From assembly GCA_015295905.1 (NCBI GenBank), contig DVEB01000189.1, positions 1-60,822 on the forward strand: a DNA stretch of 60,822 nucleotides, in the 5' to 3' direction. Position 1 is the first letter of the stretch, and every line of letters starts with the position of its first letter. Made by a program: the position numbers and the translations under genes. This document shows positions 27,091-35,896 of the stretch, one piece after another. Under the pieces are notes generated by a model that was not told where the DNA came from, searched no databases, and was given only the letters and a program-made list of their open reading frames with translations. This DNA is from Synechococcales cyanobacterium M55_K2018_004 (lineage in GTDB: Bacteria; Cyanobacteriota; Cyanobacteriia; Elainellales; Elainellaceae).

Positions 27091-27555
27091 ATGGGAACCC
27101 TTCACCCCCTCTCAACCAGTCCCGATATTGCCGCAGAAGACTACCTTGTGGTGGGTCTGGCTACCTGTTTCGTTAAAGATGTGGGAGAACTCCAGCCAGT
27201 CAGCATCATCGAACCCATTCCCTCGGCTGCCCTGGAGGCGATCGCCAAGGGCATCCCCACCTCCTACGAACGGGTCTCTGCCACAACGGTGGGGGACGTT
27301 TTGCAGAATGGCCAGCCCCAACTTGTTCCGGGTTTTCCTACCGATGCCCACTTTTGCGATGAGTTTGCGCTCCGGGCGATCGCTGCTGCCCGCACCTACA
27401 AGGCTCGTCCTACGGCTCAGGCCATCGTCCCTATCGGCACCACTCGGACAGACTTCAATTTCTCTACCGAGCGCAAACGGATCCTCAATGCAGAGCGACT
27501 GGTCAAAGCGGAGGACAATGTTAAACAACACTCCTACACACACCAAGTCCTGTAA
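27091..27555 (+). CDS. Conserved hypothetical protein, cyanobacterial type
   Basis: The 154-residue soluble protein starts MGTLHPLSTSPDIAAEDYLVVGLATCFVKD and has a conserved-looking core (IIEPIPSAALEAIAKGIPTSY, GFPTDAHFCDEFALRAIAAARTYKA). No signal peptide or membrane helix is seen, and I cannot name a domain. ATG 27091 is preferred to an in-frame TTG at 27070. The glutathione S-transferase gene starts within about 12 bases of its stop, so the two are probably cotranscribed. Confidence 0.7.
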   Translation: MGTLHPLSTSPDIAAEDYLVVGLATCFVKDVGELQPVSIIEPIPSAALEAIAKGIPTSYERVSATTVGDVLQNGQPQLVPGFPTDAHFCDEFALRAIAAARTYKARPTAQAIVPIGTTRTDFNFSTERKRILNAERLVKAEDNVKQHSYTHQVL

Positions 27556-27567
27556 GCCGTGACGCCC

Positions 27568-28128
27568 ATGCTGAAACTTTACGGTGGTGCCCGTAGCCGC
27601 GCTGCCATCGTGCAGTGGTACCTAGAAGAAGCTGCAATTCCCTACGAATTTGTCCTGCTTGATATGCAGGCTGGGGAACATCGTCAACCAGAATTCCTGG
27701 CAATTAACCCAATGGGAAAGGTGCCCGCCATTGTGGATGGAGATTTCATCCTATGGGAGTCAGGGGCGATCTTGCTCTACCTAGCTGAGAAGTACGGGCA
27801 TGATGTGCCAACACTGGAGGCTAGGGCACACGCTGCCCAGTGGATCTTGTTCGCCAATGCCACGCTAGGGCCAGCTGTTGGCAACGAGGCCATTCGCGAT
27901 CGCGAGTTACCTCGCCTACTGGCTCCGCTCGACCAACGTTTGAGCGATCTTCCTTTTCTGTTGGGCGATCACTTTACGGTAGCAGATGTGGCAGTGGGTG
28001 CCCTACTGGCCTACCTGCCGCTGATGTTTCAGGTGAGCTATGCAGACTACCCCGCGATTACAGCTTACTTGCAGCGACTCAGTGAACGCCCCGCTTTCCA
28101 AAAGGCGATCGCTGGCCGTAAGGCATAG
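27568..28128 (+). CDS. Glutathione S-transferase family protein
   Basis: The 186-residue cytosolic protein has the GST layout. An N-terminal thioredoxin-like domain (LKLYGGARSRAAIVQWYLEEAAIPYEFVLLD) carries the cis-proline signature NPMGKVPAI and the glutathione-binding WESGAILLYLAEKYG (E-S pair) near residues 46-72. A helical C-terminal domain follows, with LLGDHFTVADVAVGALLAYL. It likely conjugates or reduces substrates with glutathione; the specific substrate is unknown. Start choice is ATG 27568 (MLKLYGG); GTG 27559 is an alternative. It follows the hypothetical gene closely. Confidence 0.88.
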   Translation: MLKLYGGARSRAAIVQWYLEEAAIPYEFVLLDMQAGEHRQPEFLAINPMGKVPAIVDGDFILWESGAILLYLAEKYGHDVPTLEARAHAAQWILFANATLGPAVGNEAIRDRELPRLLAPLDQRLSDLPFLLGDHFTVADVAVGALLAYLPLMFQVSYADYPAITAYLQRLSERPAFQKAIAGRKA

Positions 28129-28287
28129 ACCTGTCATTAAGGCCTAGACCTGCCATTAACGCCAAATCGACTCGTGTAGCGCTTCCCGGTCACCAAGGTA
28201 TAGGTGCAGGGACTTTGCTTAGGGGGCTTAGGGGCTTAGCCCTCCCTGCCTTGGCCGCATAGACAACCCTCTCAAGCGATTCAAAAA

Positions 28288-28313
28288 GGGAAGCATCGTT
28301 TGCAATGCTTCCC
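28288..28313. terminator. Bidirectional hairpin between GST gene and psbK
   Basis: GGGAAGCAT (28288-28296) and ATGCTTCCC (28305-28313) pair perfectly over 9 bp with an 8-base loop. AAAAA precedes the left arm, giving a U tract for minus-strand transcripts. It sits between the convergent GST and psbK genes. It fits best as the psbK terminator. Confidence 0.55.
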
Positions 28314-28380
28314 CTACAAACCCCAATGATTTAGATTTAATTCGCCTGAATTTGCCCTATTAAGCCCAGACAGGAGAGAC

Positions 28381-28518
28381 TTAACGAAAACCAACTGCTG
28401 CTTGCCAAACAAATGCTAACAACAAGAAGAAGACTGGAATAATCGGCAGAACATCCACCAAGGGATCAAAGAACTGATAAGCTTCAGGCAGTTTTGCCAA
28501 CAAAAGTACTGCTTCCAT
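28381..28518 (-). CDS. psbK: Photosystem II reaction centre protein K
   Basis: PsbK is a single-span subunit of the photosystem II core, near CP43 and PsbZ, needed for stable dimers and plastoquinone binding. The 45-residue precursor reads [17 protein letters not shown], then [22 protein letters not shown] and AAVGFR. The mature protein normally begins at the lysine in KLPEAY after removal of a short leader, and the span [17 protein letters not shown] is the family hallmark. The sequence is complete. It is monocistronic, with convergent GST on one side and repeats on the other. Confidence 0.96.
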   Translation of the reverse strand: MEAVLLLAKLPEAYQFFDPLVDVLPIIPVFFLLLAFVWQAAVGFR

Positions 28519-28717
28519 GAACCGATCGCTCCAACACAGTTTTCATAATTGCTGCATATCTTAACATAAGTAGCAACTCATTCATCAAAATGATTTCTCT
28601 TGCTAGGCGCACAGCACCTTGCCTAAAATTACAAACTTTCAAGCTCTATCAAGCTCTATAGGGTTGGTGCTAGATAGAGCTACTGGCAGTGATGGGATCC
28701 CAGCCCCCACCACTCAA

Positions 28718-28778
28718 CCTCTTAACCAACGGGATCTTGTGCTGCATGACTGTCTCTCATCAATATAAAAACCGCTAT
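28718..28778 (+). repeat. Family E repeat (copy E1)
   Basis: A 61-bp segment beginning CCTCTTAACCAACGGGATC and ending AAAACCGCTAT recurs at 50594-50654 with six differences. Both copies touch a family A element: here E1 directly precedes A4, there E2 replaces the 3' end of A10. It may be a variant end of family A. Confidence 0.7.
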
Positions 28779-28857
28779 AACGTGAATTCGGGATAAGCTG
28801 CAATCCTCGCTTTTCCGAGCGCGGTGCCCCAAAACCCTCTTAACCAGAACTGACGTT
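28779..28857 (+). repeat. Family A element with internal deletion (copy A4)
   Basis: It has both termini (AACGTGAATTCGGGATAAGC and CTTAACCAGAACTGACGTT). Only 79 bp remain because one arm of each of the two internal hairpins is missing. It illustrates decay by deletion between hairpins. Confidence 0.75.
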
Positions 28858-29065
28858 AAACGGTGTCGCCTTAAACTTCTCTGGTAATTTTCTCGAAAAT
28901 CGCGATCTTCCTTCTAAAATCCTAAAAGTCTTGCTTGTTCTGCTTCGGCTACCGCAGTAGCAGCAAGGCAAATCACACTGATGCTCAGAGATCACTCTCT
29001 GTCCGCGTTGCAGTCCCCGCCGATCCCTGTCGGACACAACCATCCATTCTCGCATCCTTACCCTT

Positions 29066-30625
29066 ATGCCCTTTCCCCGATCCAGTGGTGTTCTTCTGCA
29101 CCCCACTTGCCTGCCCAGTCACTATGGCATTGGTGACCTGGGTGCTTCGGCTTACCAGTTTGTTGATTTTCTTGAAGCCGCTGACCAGCAGATCTGGCAG
29201 ATCCTCCCCTTAGGCCCAACTGGGCATGGGAATTCGCCCTATATGTGCTATTCAGCGATGGCAGGGAACCCGCTCTTGATCAGCCCAGACGTGTTGCTGG
29301 AGGAGGGCCTCTTAACACCATCTGACCTGGAATCTGTGCCCGATTTTCCCTGGGATTTTGTCAATTTTGAGTGGGTTATCCAGTGGAAGATGCCGCTGTT
29401 GCTTAAGGCTGCCGATCGCTTCCAGGAGACAGCATCGATTGAGCAACGACAGGCGTTTGATACCTTCTGTGCCAGTCGGGTTTATTGGCTAAGTGACTAT
29501 GCCTTGTTTATGGCGCTTAAGGGAGTCCACCAAGGAGCGAGCTGGCATCAGTGGGACAAGGCGATCGCCAACCGGGACCCCGCAGCGCTAGAACACTGGC
29601 ACAGTAAGTTACGGCACGAAATTTACCAACAACAGTTTTTGCAGTACGAATTTTTTCGGCAGTGGTCACGCCTAAAAGATTACGCCAACGAAGTTGGCAT
29701 CCAGATCATGGGCGATATCCCGATCTACGTCGCCCACGACAGTGCTGATGTCTGGGCATTTCCTGAGCTCTTTCATCTTGACCCCGAAACGGGCGAAGCG
29801 GCCTTGATGGCCGGTGTGCCTCCCGATTACTTCAGCGAAACGGGCCAGCTTTGGGGCAATCCCATCTATCGCTGGGAAACAATGAAAAAAACTGGCTTTG
29901 AGTGGTGGCTAGAACGGTTTAAGTCAATTCTGGATCTGGTTGATCTGGTGCGAATCGACCACTTCCGTGGATTTGCGGCTTACTGGGCTGTCCCAGAAGG
30001 AGAAACCACTGCCGTCAACGGCGAATGGCGCGAAGCACCAGGCAAGGAGTTTTTCCAGGTCTTGCAGCACGAGCTTGGTCGCTTGCCGATTATTGCAGAG
30101 GATCTGGGAGTCATCACCCCCGATGTTGAGGAATTGCGGGACCAGTTCAACTTCCCTGGTATGAAGGTGCTGCATTTTGCCTTTGGCAGCGGCACAGATA
30201 ATCCATTTCTGCCGTTTAATTACGACCGCAATGCAATCGTTTATACTGGCACCCACGACAATGACACAACGCAAGGCTGGTTTCAGCAGCTCTCTGACTG
30301 GGAACGGGGCCGTTTAATGGACTACTTAGGTTGCACAACGGGAGCGGGCATCCACTGGGACCTGATCCGTCTGGCAATGGGCAGCGTTGCCAATCAAGCC
30401 ATCTTTCCCCTACAGGATTTGATGGGACTCGGCAGCGATGCCCGCATGAATTTTCCTGGCGTCGCTACCGGCAACTGGGGGTGGCGCTATCGACCAGATA
30501 TGATGACCCAGGAAATCTGCGATCGCCTCCGCCATCTCACACACCTCTACGGTCGTGCTATGCACAACCGCCCCCGACACCCCCAGCCCGAGCCGCGTGA
30601 GGAAACCCCGGATGCCCCCACCTAA
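29066..30625 (+). CDS. malQ: 4-alpha-glucanotransferase (amylomaltase, GH77)
   Basis: MalQ transfers alpha-1,4-glucan segments between maltooligosaccharides in glycogen turnover, in the cytosol. The 519-residue protein matches the bacterial family in length. Motifs seen are LPTCLPSHYGIGDLG near the N-terminus, IQIMGDIPIYVAHDSADVW, VRIDHFRGF (nucleophile aspartate, about residue 296), IIAEDLGVITPDV (acid/base glutamate, about 343) and YTGTHDNDTTQGW. The last 20 residues are polar and proline-rich. It stands alone; a family A hairpin just after the stop, with a TTTT tract, would serve as terminator. With the GH57 gene it suggests glycogen metabolism in this region. Confidence 0.95.
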   Translation: MPFPRSSGVLLHPTCLPSHYGIGDLGASAYQFVDFLEAADQQIWQILPLGPTGHGNSPYMCYSAMAGNPLLISPDVLLEEGLLTPSDLESVPDFPWDFVNFEWVIQWKMPLLLKAADRFQETASIEQRQAFDTFCASRVYWLSDYALFMALKGVHQGASWHQWDKAIANRDPAALEHWHSKLRHEIYQQQFLQYEFFRQWSRLKDYANEVGIQIMGDIPIYVAHDSADVWAFPELFHLDPETGEAALMAGVPPDYFSETGQLWGNPIYRWETMKKTGFEWWLERFKSILDLVDLVRIDHFRGFAAYWAVPEGETTAVNGEWREAPGKEFFQVLQHELGRLPIIAEDLGVITPDVEELRDQFNFPGMKVLHFAFGSGTDNPFLPFNYDRNAIVYTGTHDNDTTQGWFQQLSDWERGRLMDYLGCTTGAGIHWDLIRLAMGSVANQAIFPLQDLMGLGSDARMNFPGVATGNWGWRYRPDMMTQEICDRLRHLTHLYGRAMHNRPRHPQPEPREETPDAPT

Positions 30626-30640
30626 GCAACATGAAGTCTG

Positions 30641-30694
30641 GATCAGCAAGGGTTTTGGGGTACCGCGCATGGCGCGGCGCCCCAAAACCCTTTT
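30641..30694 (+). repeat. Half family A element (copy A5), probable malQ terminator
   Basis: Only the second hairpin of family A remains. The arms AAGGGTTTTGGGG and CCCCAAAACCCTT pair around a GC-rich centre and are followed by TTTA. It starts 15 bases after the malQ stop, so it probably acts as a terminator. A family B element begins directly at its right end. Confidence 0.65.
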
Positions 30695-30695
30695 A

Positions 30696-30794
30696 TAGCG
30701 CTACGCGCATAGGTTAGGACAAAGCCTTTTGTGGGAAACCCTGCGGCGCAGGGTTTCCCACAAAAGGCACTTTACATCATGAGTGCGTAGCGCC
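30696..30794 (+). repeat. Family B element (copy B3, full length)
   Basis: It begins TAGCGCTACGCGCATAGG and ends GAGTGCGTAGCGCC, with imperfect terminal inverted repeats. The central hairpin is CTTTTGTGGGAAACCCTGC and its complement. It is nearly the same length and sequence as B1 at 52848-52946. Confidence 0.82.
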
Positions 30795-30834
30795 ATCAAA
30801 CCACACGAAACGCCCAAAACGAGAATTGCTGACT

Positions 30835-31677
30835 CTACGGGGCATTGGGGGTCGCAAGACGAGCAGCCTGCTGGTCACCCTCGGCTGAGAAGGTCACTTC
30901 CTTGACTCGACCTGGCTCACCCATCGGTTGGGGTTGTCCTTCATTAACCGTCAACATGACACCGCCAGCGTTGCCTGCCCGGATGGTAATTTGCCTGTCT
31001 GCACTCCAAGAACGCTCCGTGCCTGCTTCCATCACTTCTTCAAATTCAGTGTTGCCGTCCACAACAACCCGCATCCAGGAGCGCTCTGTCACCTGAATGG
31101 AAACTCTCACTGGCTTATCGGCAACCGGGCTGGGGGAAGGAGAGGCGATCGCAGCAGTCGTTGCTGGCGTTGGTTGCACACTCCCAGGTGTGGCTAGAGG
31201 GGTAGGGCTTAAACGCGGAGAGGGAACGGTCACCGTCGGAGTTGGCAGTTGGCTAGTAGTGGCAACAGAGCGGCTCAGCAGGTAAGACAGGCCACCAATC
31301 GCAGCCATAATCAGCACCAGATATGCAGCATAGAGGTGCATCGGACGCAGTTGGGCTGCCGGAGAGTCCTTCCAAGAGGGCTGCACTGCTTGCATATCCA
31401 ATTTCGTCGGAAATGCCTCTGCATACGCCTGACCATCAACCCCCAGAGCCGTTGCATAGCGTTTGATAAACCCCTGGATGTAAACCGGTTCGGGGAGCTT
31501 ACTCAGTTGCCCATCCTCGATTGCCTGCAAGAGGCGAGGCTGGATCATGGTTTTGGTCGCAATGTGCTCAAGCGTGAGCATCTGGTCTTCACGAAGTTGA
31601 CGCAGTTGAGCGCCAATCTCGCCCAGTCTCTTGATCTGCTCTTGCTCCAGTGGGGAAGTCCCATTATTCATAAGCAT
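30835..31677 (-). CDS. RodZ-like helix-turn-helix membrane protein (HTH_25 / DUF4115)
   Basis: The 280-residue protein has an N-terminal helix-turn-helix of the RodZ kind (IGAQLRQLREDQMLTLEHIATKTMIQPRLLQAIEDGQLSKLPEPVYIQGFIKRYA, about residues 21-75). One membrane span (about 113-133) follows, then a proline/threonine/serine-rich linker and a C-terminal beta-rich DUF4115 domain (VSIQVTERSWMRVVVDG) outside the membrane. RodZ links MreB to the cell envelope; that role is inferred. Two adjacent ATGs (31677 and 31671) are possible starts. No close operon partner: rluB lies 240 bases beyond its start on the same strand. Confidence 0.82.
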   Translation of the reverse strand: MLMNNGTSPLEQEQIKRLGEIGAQLRQLREDQMLTLEHIATKTMIQPRLLQAIEDGQLSKLPEPVYIQGFIKRYATALGVDGQAYAEAFPTKLDMQAVQPSWKDSPAAQLRPMHLYAAYLVLIMAAIGGLSYLLSRSVATTSQLPTPTVTVPSPRLSPTPLATPGSVQPTPATTAAIASPSPSPVADKPVRVSIQVTERSWMRVVVDGNTEFEEVMEAGTERSWSADRQITIRAGNAGGVMLTVNEGQPQPMGEPGRVKEVTFSAEGDQQAARLATPNAP

Positions 31678-31916
31678 TCACCCTCACTCACTTCACTCCT
31701 CGCATCATCAAGGGAACTTGGGAAAATCACACGATAACCAACGTCAAATCAAACACCGTCGAATCACAAATCACAAGATATTAAATCTCAGCTAGAGCTC
31801 TCTGGGAATTTGGGGACATTCATGACGTTGCTCTCCAGCATCACAATGCCCTTGGCAGCACGGCTGCTGGCACATCAGCCGCCCTTTCGCCGTAGCCCCA
31901 GAGAATCCCCTCACAG

Positions 31917-32678
31917 TTAATTGGAGGTCATTTTTGGGACTGGAGTACACCTCTGGGTCTTCAAAAAGTTTACTTCCTCCTGGGTAAGCGATCGCACCTT
32001 TCCTGTGGGTAAACCGTTAAGAACAATTGGCCCGATCGCAATGCGATGCAGAGCTAGCACGGGATGCCCCAGTTGAGTGGCGACCCGACGAATTTGTCGG
32101 TTGCGCCCTTCCTGCAAGACAACTTCCAAATAGGTGCGGTCTGCCTTTTGCGCCACCACCTCAACCTGTGCCGGTAGAGTTAGCCGGTCATCCAGCATGA
32201 CCCCTTTGCGCCACTGGTGCAAGACTTGGGGGGAGGGGTGCCCCTCGACCCAGACCCGGTAGGTTTTGGGAACCTGGTGGGAGGGATGGGTCAAGGCATA
32301 GGTGAGGTCACCATCGTTGGTCAACAGCAGGGCACCTGTTGAATTGGCATCTAGACGACCGACGGGATGCAGCCCGTTATCTTGCCGAAGTTTTTCAGGG
32401 AGTAAGTGCAGGACGGTTGGCCGACCCCAGGGATCAGCGCAGGTTGAAACCACGCCCAGGGGCTTGTTTAGCAGCAGGTAGAGTGGCTCAGGACGACTCA
32501 GTGATGTCATCTGCCGACCATCGACCTCAATGCGATCGCAAGTCGGATCGGCCTTTTGGCCTAGTTGCTGCACCACTTCGCCATTGACCCGGACGCGCCC
32601 CGCCAAAATGAGTTGTTCCGCCTGACGACGGGAGGCAACCCCCCATTGGGACAGAATTTTTTGCAGGCGTTCTTCCAT
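31917..32678 (-). CDS. rluB: 23S rRNA pseudouridine synthase, RsuA/RluB family
   Basis: It isomerises a uridine in rRNA to pseudouridine. The 253-residue product has an N-terminal S4 RNA-binding domain (MEERLQKILSQWGVASRRQAEQLILAGRVRVNG, residues 1-33) and the RsuA/RluB/E/F catalytic domain with the aspartate in HPVGRLDANSTGALLLTNDG (about residue 105). The S4 fusion and length favour RluB over RluE, but the exact target uridine cannot be told from sequence. ATG at 32678 gives a normal S4 start. Confidence 0.88.
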   Translation of the reverse strand: MEERLQKILSQWGVASRRQAEQLILAGRVRVNGEVVQQLGQKADPTCDRIEVDGRQMTSLSRPEPLYLLLNKPLGVVSTCADPWGRPTVLHLLPEKLRQDNGLHPVGRLDANSTGALLLTNDGDLTYALTHPSHQVPKTYRVWVEGHPSPQVLHQWRKGVMLDDRLTLPAQVEVVAQKADRTYLEVVLQEGRNRQIRRVATQLGHPVLALHRIAIGPIVLNGLPTGKVRSLTQEEVNFLKTQRCTPVPKMTSN

Positions 32679-33038
32679 AAGGAAAGCGAAGCTTGAACTA
32701 GTTCAAACGGCCAGCACCATCGGCTGATGGCAGTGGCTGGGGGACCGTGGTGGGTCAGTCAACGGGCATTCAGTAGGACGGCTCAGCTAAACTGAGCTCG
32801 AATAAGGCAGAGCGTTGACTAAGACAGCCACTCAGACAGTATCCGCAAGACGGCGTCAGCTCCGACTAAGCAAACTGTGGAACACTACCCACAATCCTCG
32901 ATTTTCCGTGCGCAACACACAAAAAGCCAAGGCTTTCAGCTTAGCTCGAATTCACATCGAGCACAGTGACCGACAAGTCGATACCTCTATACAAAATTTT
33001 ACAGGACAGCTTGTTGCGATCGCTGCTCCAGTAAACAA
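32679..33038. other. Intergenic region with decayed family A fragment
   Basis: A reversed, degenerate family A half lies at about 32895-32956 (TCGATTTTCCGTGCGCAAC then CTTTCAGCTTAGCTCGAATTC). An open frame of 75 codons crosses it but has no conserved features. Nothing else is recognised. Confidence 0.5.
32895..32956 (-). repeat. Degenerate family A fragment
   Basis: The reverse complement matches the left half of family A: GTGAATTCGAGCTAAGCTGAAAG, then a hairpin arm ending GCGCACGGAAAATCGAGG. The second hairpin and right terminus are missing. Confidence 0.6.
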
Positions 33039-34421
33039 TTAGCGAAACAGAGGCAGAAACAACCGCACCCACGCCCCCCCTGTTTCAGGATGGTTTTGGG
33101 CAGAGACCTGCCCTTGGTGTGCTTCGACAATTTGCCGCACAATTGCCAACCCCAACCCACTGCTACTACTCCGCTGCAAATCAGGAGGATCAGAACGAAC
33201 CTCAGGCGAGGATTTCAAGCGGGAATTTGCCAACCCAGTCGCCCTTGACGAGGGGGAGAGAGCAGTGCCTGCCGAACGCATCCGTGCTGGATCAGCCCGA
33301 AAGAAGCGGTCAAACACATGGGGCAAGGCATGCTCTGGAAAACCGGGACCTGCATCGATGACATCCAGAACGACCTGGGGCAATGGGCTGTCTTCAGTCG
33401 TAGTCATGTCTAGTGCCACCCAGATAGTCTGCTCCACTGGACTGTACTTGATGCTATTGTCGAGCAGATTGATCAACACACGGTAGAGGCGGGGTTCATC
33501 GACTTCGACCAACAACTCTGTCGGCCCCTGATAGCTGAGGTGGAGGTTTTTCTTACAGGCAAGGGGTTCTAAACTGAGCCACGCCGACTGGATCAGTTCC
33601 GGCAGGTTGACCGTTTTGCGCTTGAGGCACTGGGTGGCATCCCGATCCAGGTGGGCCAGTTCTAGCAGATCCTGCACCAAGTTGCTGAGGCGAATCGTTT
33701 CACTGATGAGGCGGTCAACCCATCCCTGCAACGGAGGCTCTAGCCGACTGTGTAGTGTCTCTGCCACAAGGCGAATCGAAGTCAGAGGAGTCTTCAGTTC
33801 ATGCGCCACATCCGAAGCCCAGCGATCGCGCTGTTGCATCAGGGTAATGGCCTCCTGCCGGTTCTCAATGAAAATGCCAATGCCGCCGTCATGCAGGGGA
33901 AATGCCATCGCCCGCAGCACCTGACTGGGTTGTTTCGACAGCAACGAGGGGTCAGGGCTGACAGGGTAAAACGTCCAGTCCTTCTGCTGGATTTTCTGCT
34001 CGTCGCGCGCCTGTTCAATCAGGTCATCTAGTTCGTAGGAACGAACTAGTTCCAGCAGGAGACGCGGCGACGCACCCGGTGCCACCCCCATCCCCAACAA
34101 CTGACGGGCGTGAGGATTGCACCAAACCAAACGGTTTTCATCATCGACCTGTAAATAGCCAATGGGAGCAACGTCCAAAATTCGCTGAAAGGTTTCAATC
34201 TCCTGTTGCAATTGGCGATGGAGTTGCTGCTGTCGCGTCACTGCCATTGCCAGTTGAGAGGTGGAGGAGAGGGAGGATTCTTCCACATAAGCCCGCAGTT
34301 CGTGCAGCAACCGACGAATGCGCTTGTTCAAGTGCGATCGCTGCCAAACTAGGAGTAGCAGGCCACAGCCAAACCCAACACCTACTCCGATGACCAAGAT
34401 TGCAACTTGCCCCGCAAGCAC
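33039..34421 (-). CDS. sphS: PAS sensor histidine kinase SphS (phosphate sensing)
   Basis: SphS is the cyanobacterial PhoR counterpart, which phosphorylates SphR when phosphate is scarce. The 460-residue protein has one N-terminal membrane helix (about residues 4-26) and a coiled stretch. A PAS domain follows (FQRILDVAPIGYLQVDDENRLVWCNPHARQLLGM, about 78-112), then HisKA (WASDVAHELKTPLTSIRLVAETL, H about 210) and HATPase with DAGPGFPEHALPHVFDRFF and SSSGLGLAIVRQIVEAHQG. The start is GTG at 34419-34421. It follows sphR by 60 bases on the same strand, so the two form an operon with the regulator first. Confidence 0.9.
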   Translation of the reverse strand: MLAGQVAILVIGVGVGFGCGLLLLVWQRSHLNKRIRRLLHELRAYVEESSLSSTSQLAMAVTRQQQLHRQLQQEIETFQRILDVAPIGYLQVDDENRLVWCNPHARQLLGMGVAPGASPRLLLELVRSYELDDLIEQARDEQKIQQKDWTFYPVSPDPSLLSKQPSQVLRAMAFPLHDGGIGIFIENRQEAITLMQQRDRWASDVAHELKTPLTSIRLVAETLHSRLEPPLQGWVDRLISETIRLSNLVQDLLELAHLDRDATQCLKRKTVNLPELIQSAWLSLEPLACKKNLHLSYQGPTELLVEVDEPRLYRVLINLLDNSIKYSPVEQTIWVALDMTTTEDSPLPQVVLDVIDAGPGFPEHALPHVFDRFFRADPARMRSAGTALSPSSRATGLANSRLKSSPEVRSDPPDLQRSSSSGLGLAIVRQIVEAHQGQVSAQNHPETGGAWVRLFLPLFR

Positions 34422-34481
34422 TGATGCTCCCCTCCAGCTACCCGCTGCTCGTACTTCTCCGGGGAATAAATGCGATCGCCC

Positions 34482-35282
34482 CTACCCAAAACGATACCCA
34501 AAGCCCCGGACGGTTGTCAGGTATTCAGGATGACTGGGGTCAGTCTCAAGTTTTTCCCGTAGCCAGCGAATGTGGACATCGACTGTTTTGCTGTCGCCCA
34601 TGAAGTCTGGCCCCCAGACTCGCTCGATCAGCTGCTCCCGCGACCAAACGCGCCGGGGATGGCTCATAAACAGTTCTAGGATACGAAATTCCTTGGGTGA
34701 CAGGTTGATTTCACTCCCCCGCACCGTAACCCGGCATTCTTGTGGGAAGAGGGTGATGTCTTGAAATTTGAGGGTGTGTTCTGCCATTGGAGGCTGGGCG
34801 TGACGGTGACGCCGGAGCAGCGCCCGACAGCGAGCCACCAATTCGCGCATCCCGAAAGGCTTGGTCAGATAATCATCAGCCCCAACTTCTAGACCCACGA
34901 CTCGATCCGTCTCACTGCCCTTAGCGCTCAGCATCAAGATGGGAACGCTATTCCCCTGATGACGAATGAGCCGACACAGGTCAAGACCATTTACATAGGG
35001 CAACATCAGATCCAGAATGATCAAATCCAGACAGGGGAAGCTGCCCTTCTCCGCCTCTTCAGTTTTGCAAATCAGGTCAAGGGCTTCTCGACCATCTTCG
35101 GCGGTCAGCACATCATACCCTTCTTCTACCAGCGCCAGACTCACCGTTTCCCGGATGAGTTCTTCATCTTCAACTAACAGCACTCGCCCCAGCTTGATGT
35201 CTTGCTGAGCAGACCGCGTTGCTTCAAGAGTTATCGGCATATCGTTCAGTTGTTGGGCTGAATCGTGTTGGGTTGGATCCAT
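34482..35282 (-). CDS. sphR: OmpR-family response regulator SphR
   Basis: Partner of SphS that controls phosphate-starvation genes by binding their promoters. The 266-residue protein has an unusually long N-terminal lead (about 30 residues), a receiver (VLLVEDEELIRETVSLALVEEGY; phosphoacceptor in LIILDLMLPYVNG, about residue 90; lysine in DYLTKPFG) and a C-terminal winged helix ending TTVRGFGYRFG. Start ATG 35282 is used; an internal ATG at 35240 (MPITLEATRSAQQ) could be the true one. A 16-bp tandem repeat lies about 200 bases upstream. Confidence 0.92.
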   Translation of the reverse strand: MDPTQHDSAQQLNDMPITLEATRSAQQDIKLGRVLLVEDEELIRETVSLALVEEGYDVLTAEDGREALDLICKTEEAEKGSFPCLDLIILDLMLPYVNGLDLCRLIRHQGNSVPILMLSAKGSETDRVVGLEVGADDYLTKPFGMRELVARCRALLRRHRHAQPPMAEHTLKFQDITLFPQECRVTVRGSEINLSPKEFRILELFMSHPRRVWSREQLIERVWGPDFMGDSKTVDVHIRWLREKLETDPSHPEYLTTVRGFGYRFG

Positions 35283-35478
35283 CGTTCACGCTGATTCTAC
35301 CAAAGGAATGGACATTCCCCTTCTTGCGAAGGGGCAACGTACTGTTTTTTCAGATAGTTTCTAGATTTCTAAGTACTCTGATTAGTCATCGATTGGTCAT
35401 CTATGTGAGCGCCATCTAATGCCTCAAAGCCTTGTGGGACAGTGTTTTACGGCGATGCCTAACCACACCCTATAACGG

Positions 35479-35542
35479 GGTTTGACAACGCGACGGTTTG
35501 ACAACGTGATGGTTTGACAACGTGATGGTTTGACAAGGTAGT
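35479..35542. repeat. Four tandem 16-bp units containing TTTGACA, upstream of sphR
   Basis: Units of the form GGTTTGACAACGTGAT lie end to end at 35479-35494, 35495-35510, 35511-35526 and 35527-35542. The middle two are identical and the outer ones carry a few changes. They lie between the small hypothetical gene and sphR, about 200 bases upstream of the sphR start. Each contains TTGACA, the consensus -35 hexamer, on the plus strand. Confidence 0.85.
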
Positions 35543-35560
35543 TGACGAATGTCTGATGAC

Positions 35561-35896
35561 CTAACTTTGTCCACAACAACGGTTATCGATGCCGAGGCTT
35601 TGCAGCAGCAGATCACTGACGGCATTGGCCACAGCAAATTCGCTATAGAAGCTCTTTGAAAAGTCGAACCCCTGCATCTCTGTGACGATCGCAATCACTA
35701 GAGAACCGAGGTCATTTTCACCTTCGAGCCGTTGTCGGACGTAGACCTGAGCGGCCCGGTGGGCAATCTCTCTATTGACTTGTTCGGGGATAAATTCGGT
35801 GTCTAGCCAGGCGTGGAGAGCAGCTTGCAGCCATTCCCCTTCCTGTTGTGCGTTTTCAGCGGGGGGTAGGGTAATCGCTTGGATGGGGTCAGCCAT
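35561..35896 (-). CDS. Conserved hypothetical protein
   Basis: The 111-residue soluble, mildly acidic, helical protein starts MADPIQAITLPPAENAQQEGEWLQ and contains LHAWLDTEFIPEQVNREIAHRAAQVYVRQRLEGENDLGSLVIAIVTEMQ. No domain is recognised and no membrane segment is present. It diverges from aat. The high helix content and regular codon use make it likely real. Confidence 0.65.
   Translation of the reverse strand: MADPIQAITLPPAENAQQEGEWLQAALHAWLDTEFIPEQVNREIAHRAAQVYVRQRLEGENDLGSLVIAIVTEMQGFDFSKSFYSEFAVANAVSDLLLQSLGIDNRCCGQS

Larger units (their letters stand above)
28519..29065. other. Intergenic region upstream of psbK and malQ with repeats E1 and A4
   Basis: It carries promoters for the divergent psbK and malQ genes. 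On the minus strand a weak TAAGAT -10-like hexamer lies about 45 bases before psbK. The middle holds a family E copy joined directly to a shortened family A element. Confidence 0.45.

Noticed and set aside
31823-31921. 32-codon plus-strand frame between the RodZ-like and rluB genes
   Set aside because: It overlaps the rluB 3' end, lacks a hydrophobic or conserved pattern, and has no ribosome-binding site.
32815-33042. 75-codon plus-strand frame before sphS
   Set aside because: It crosses a decayed family A fragment, has no conserved features and overlaps the sphS stop.
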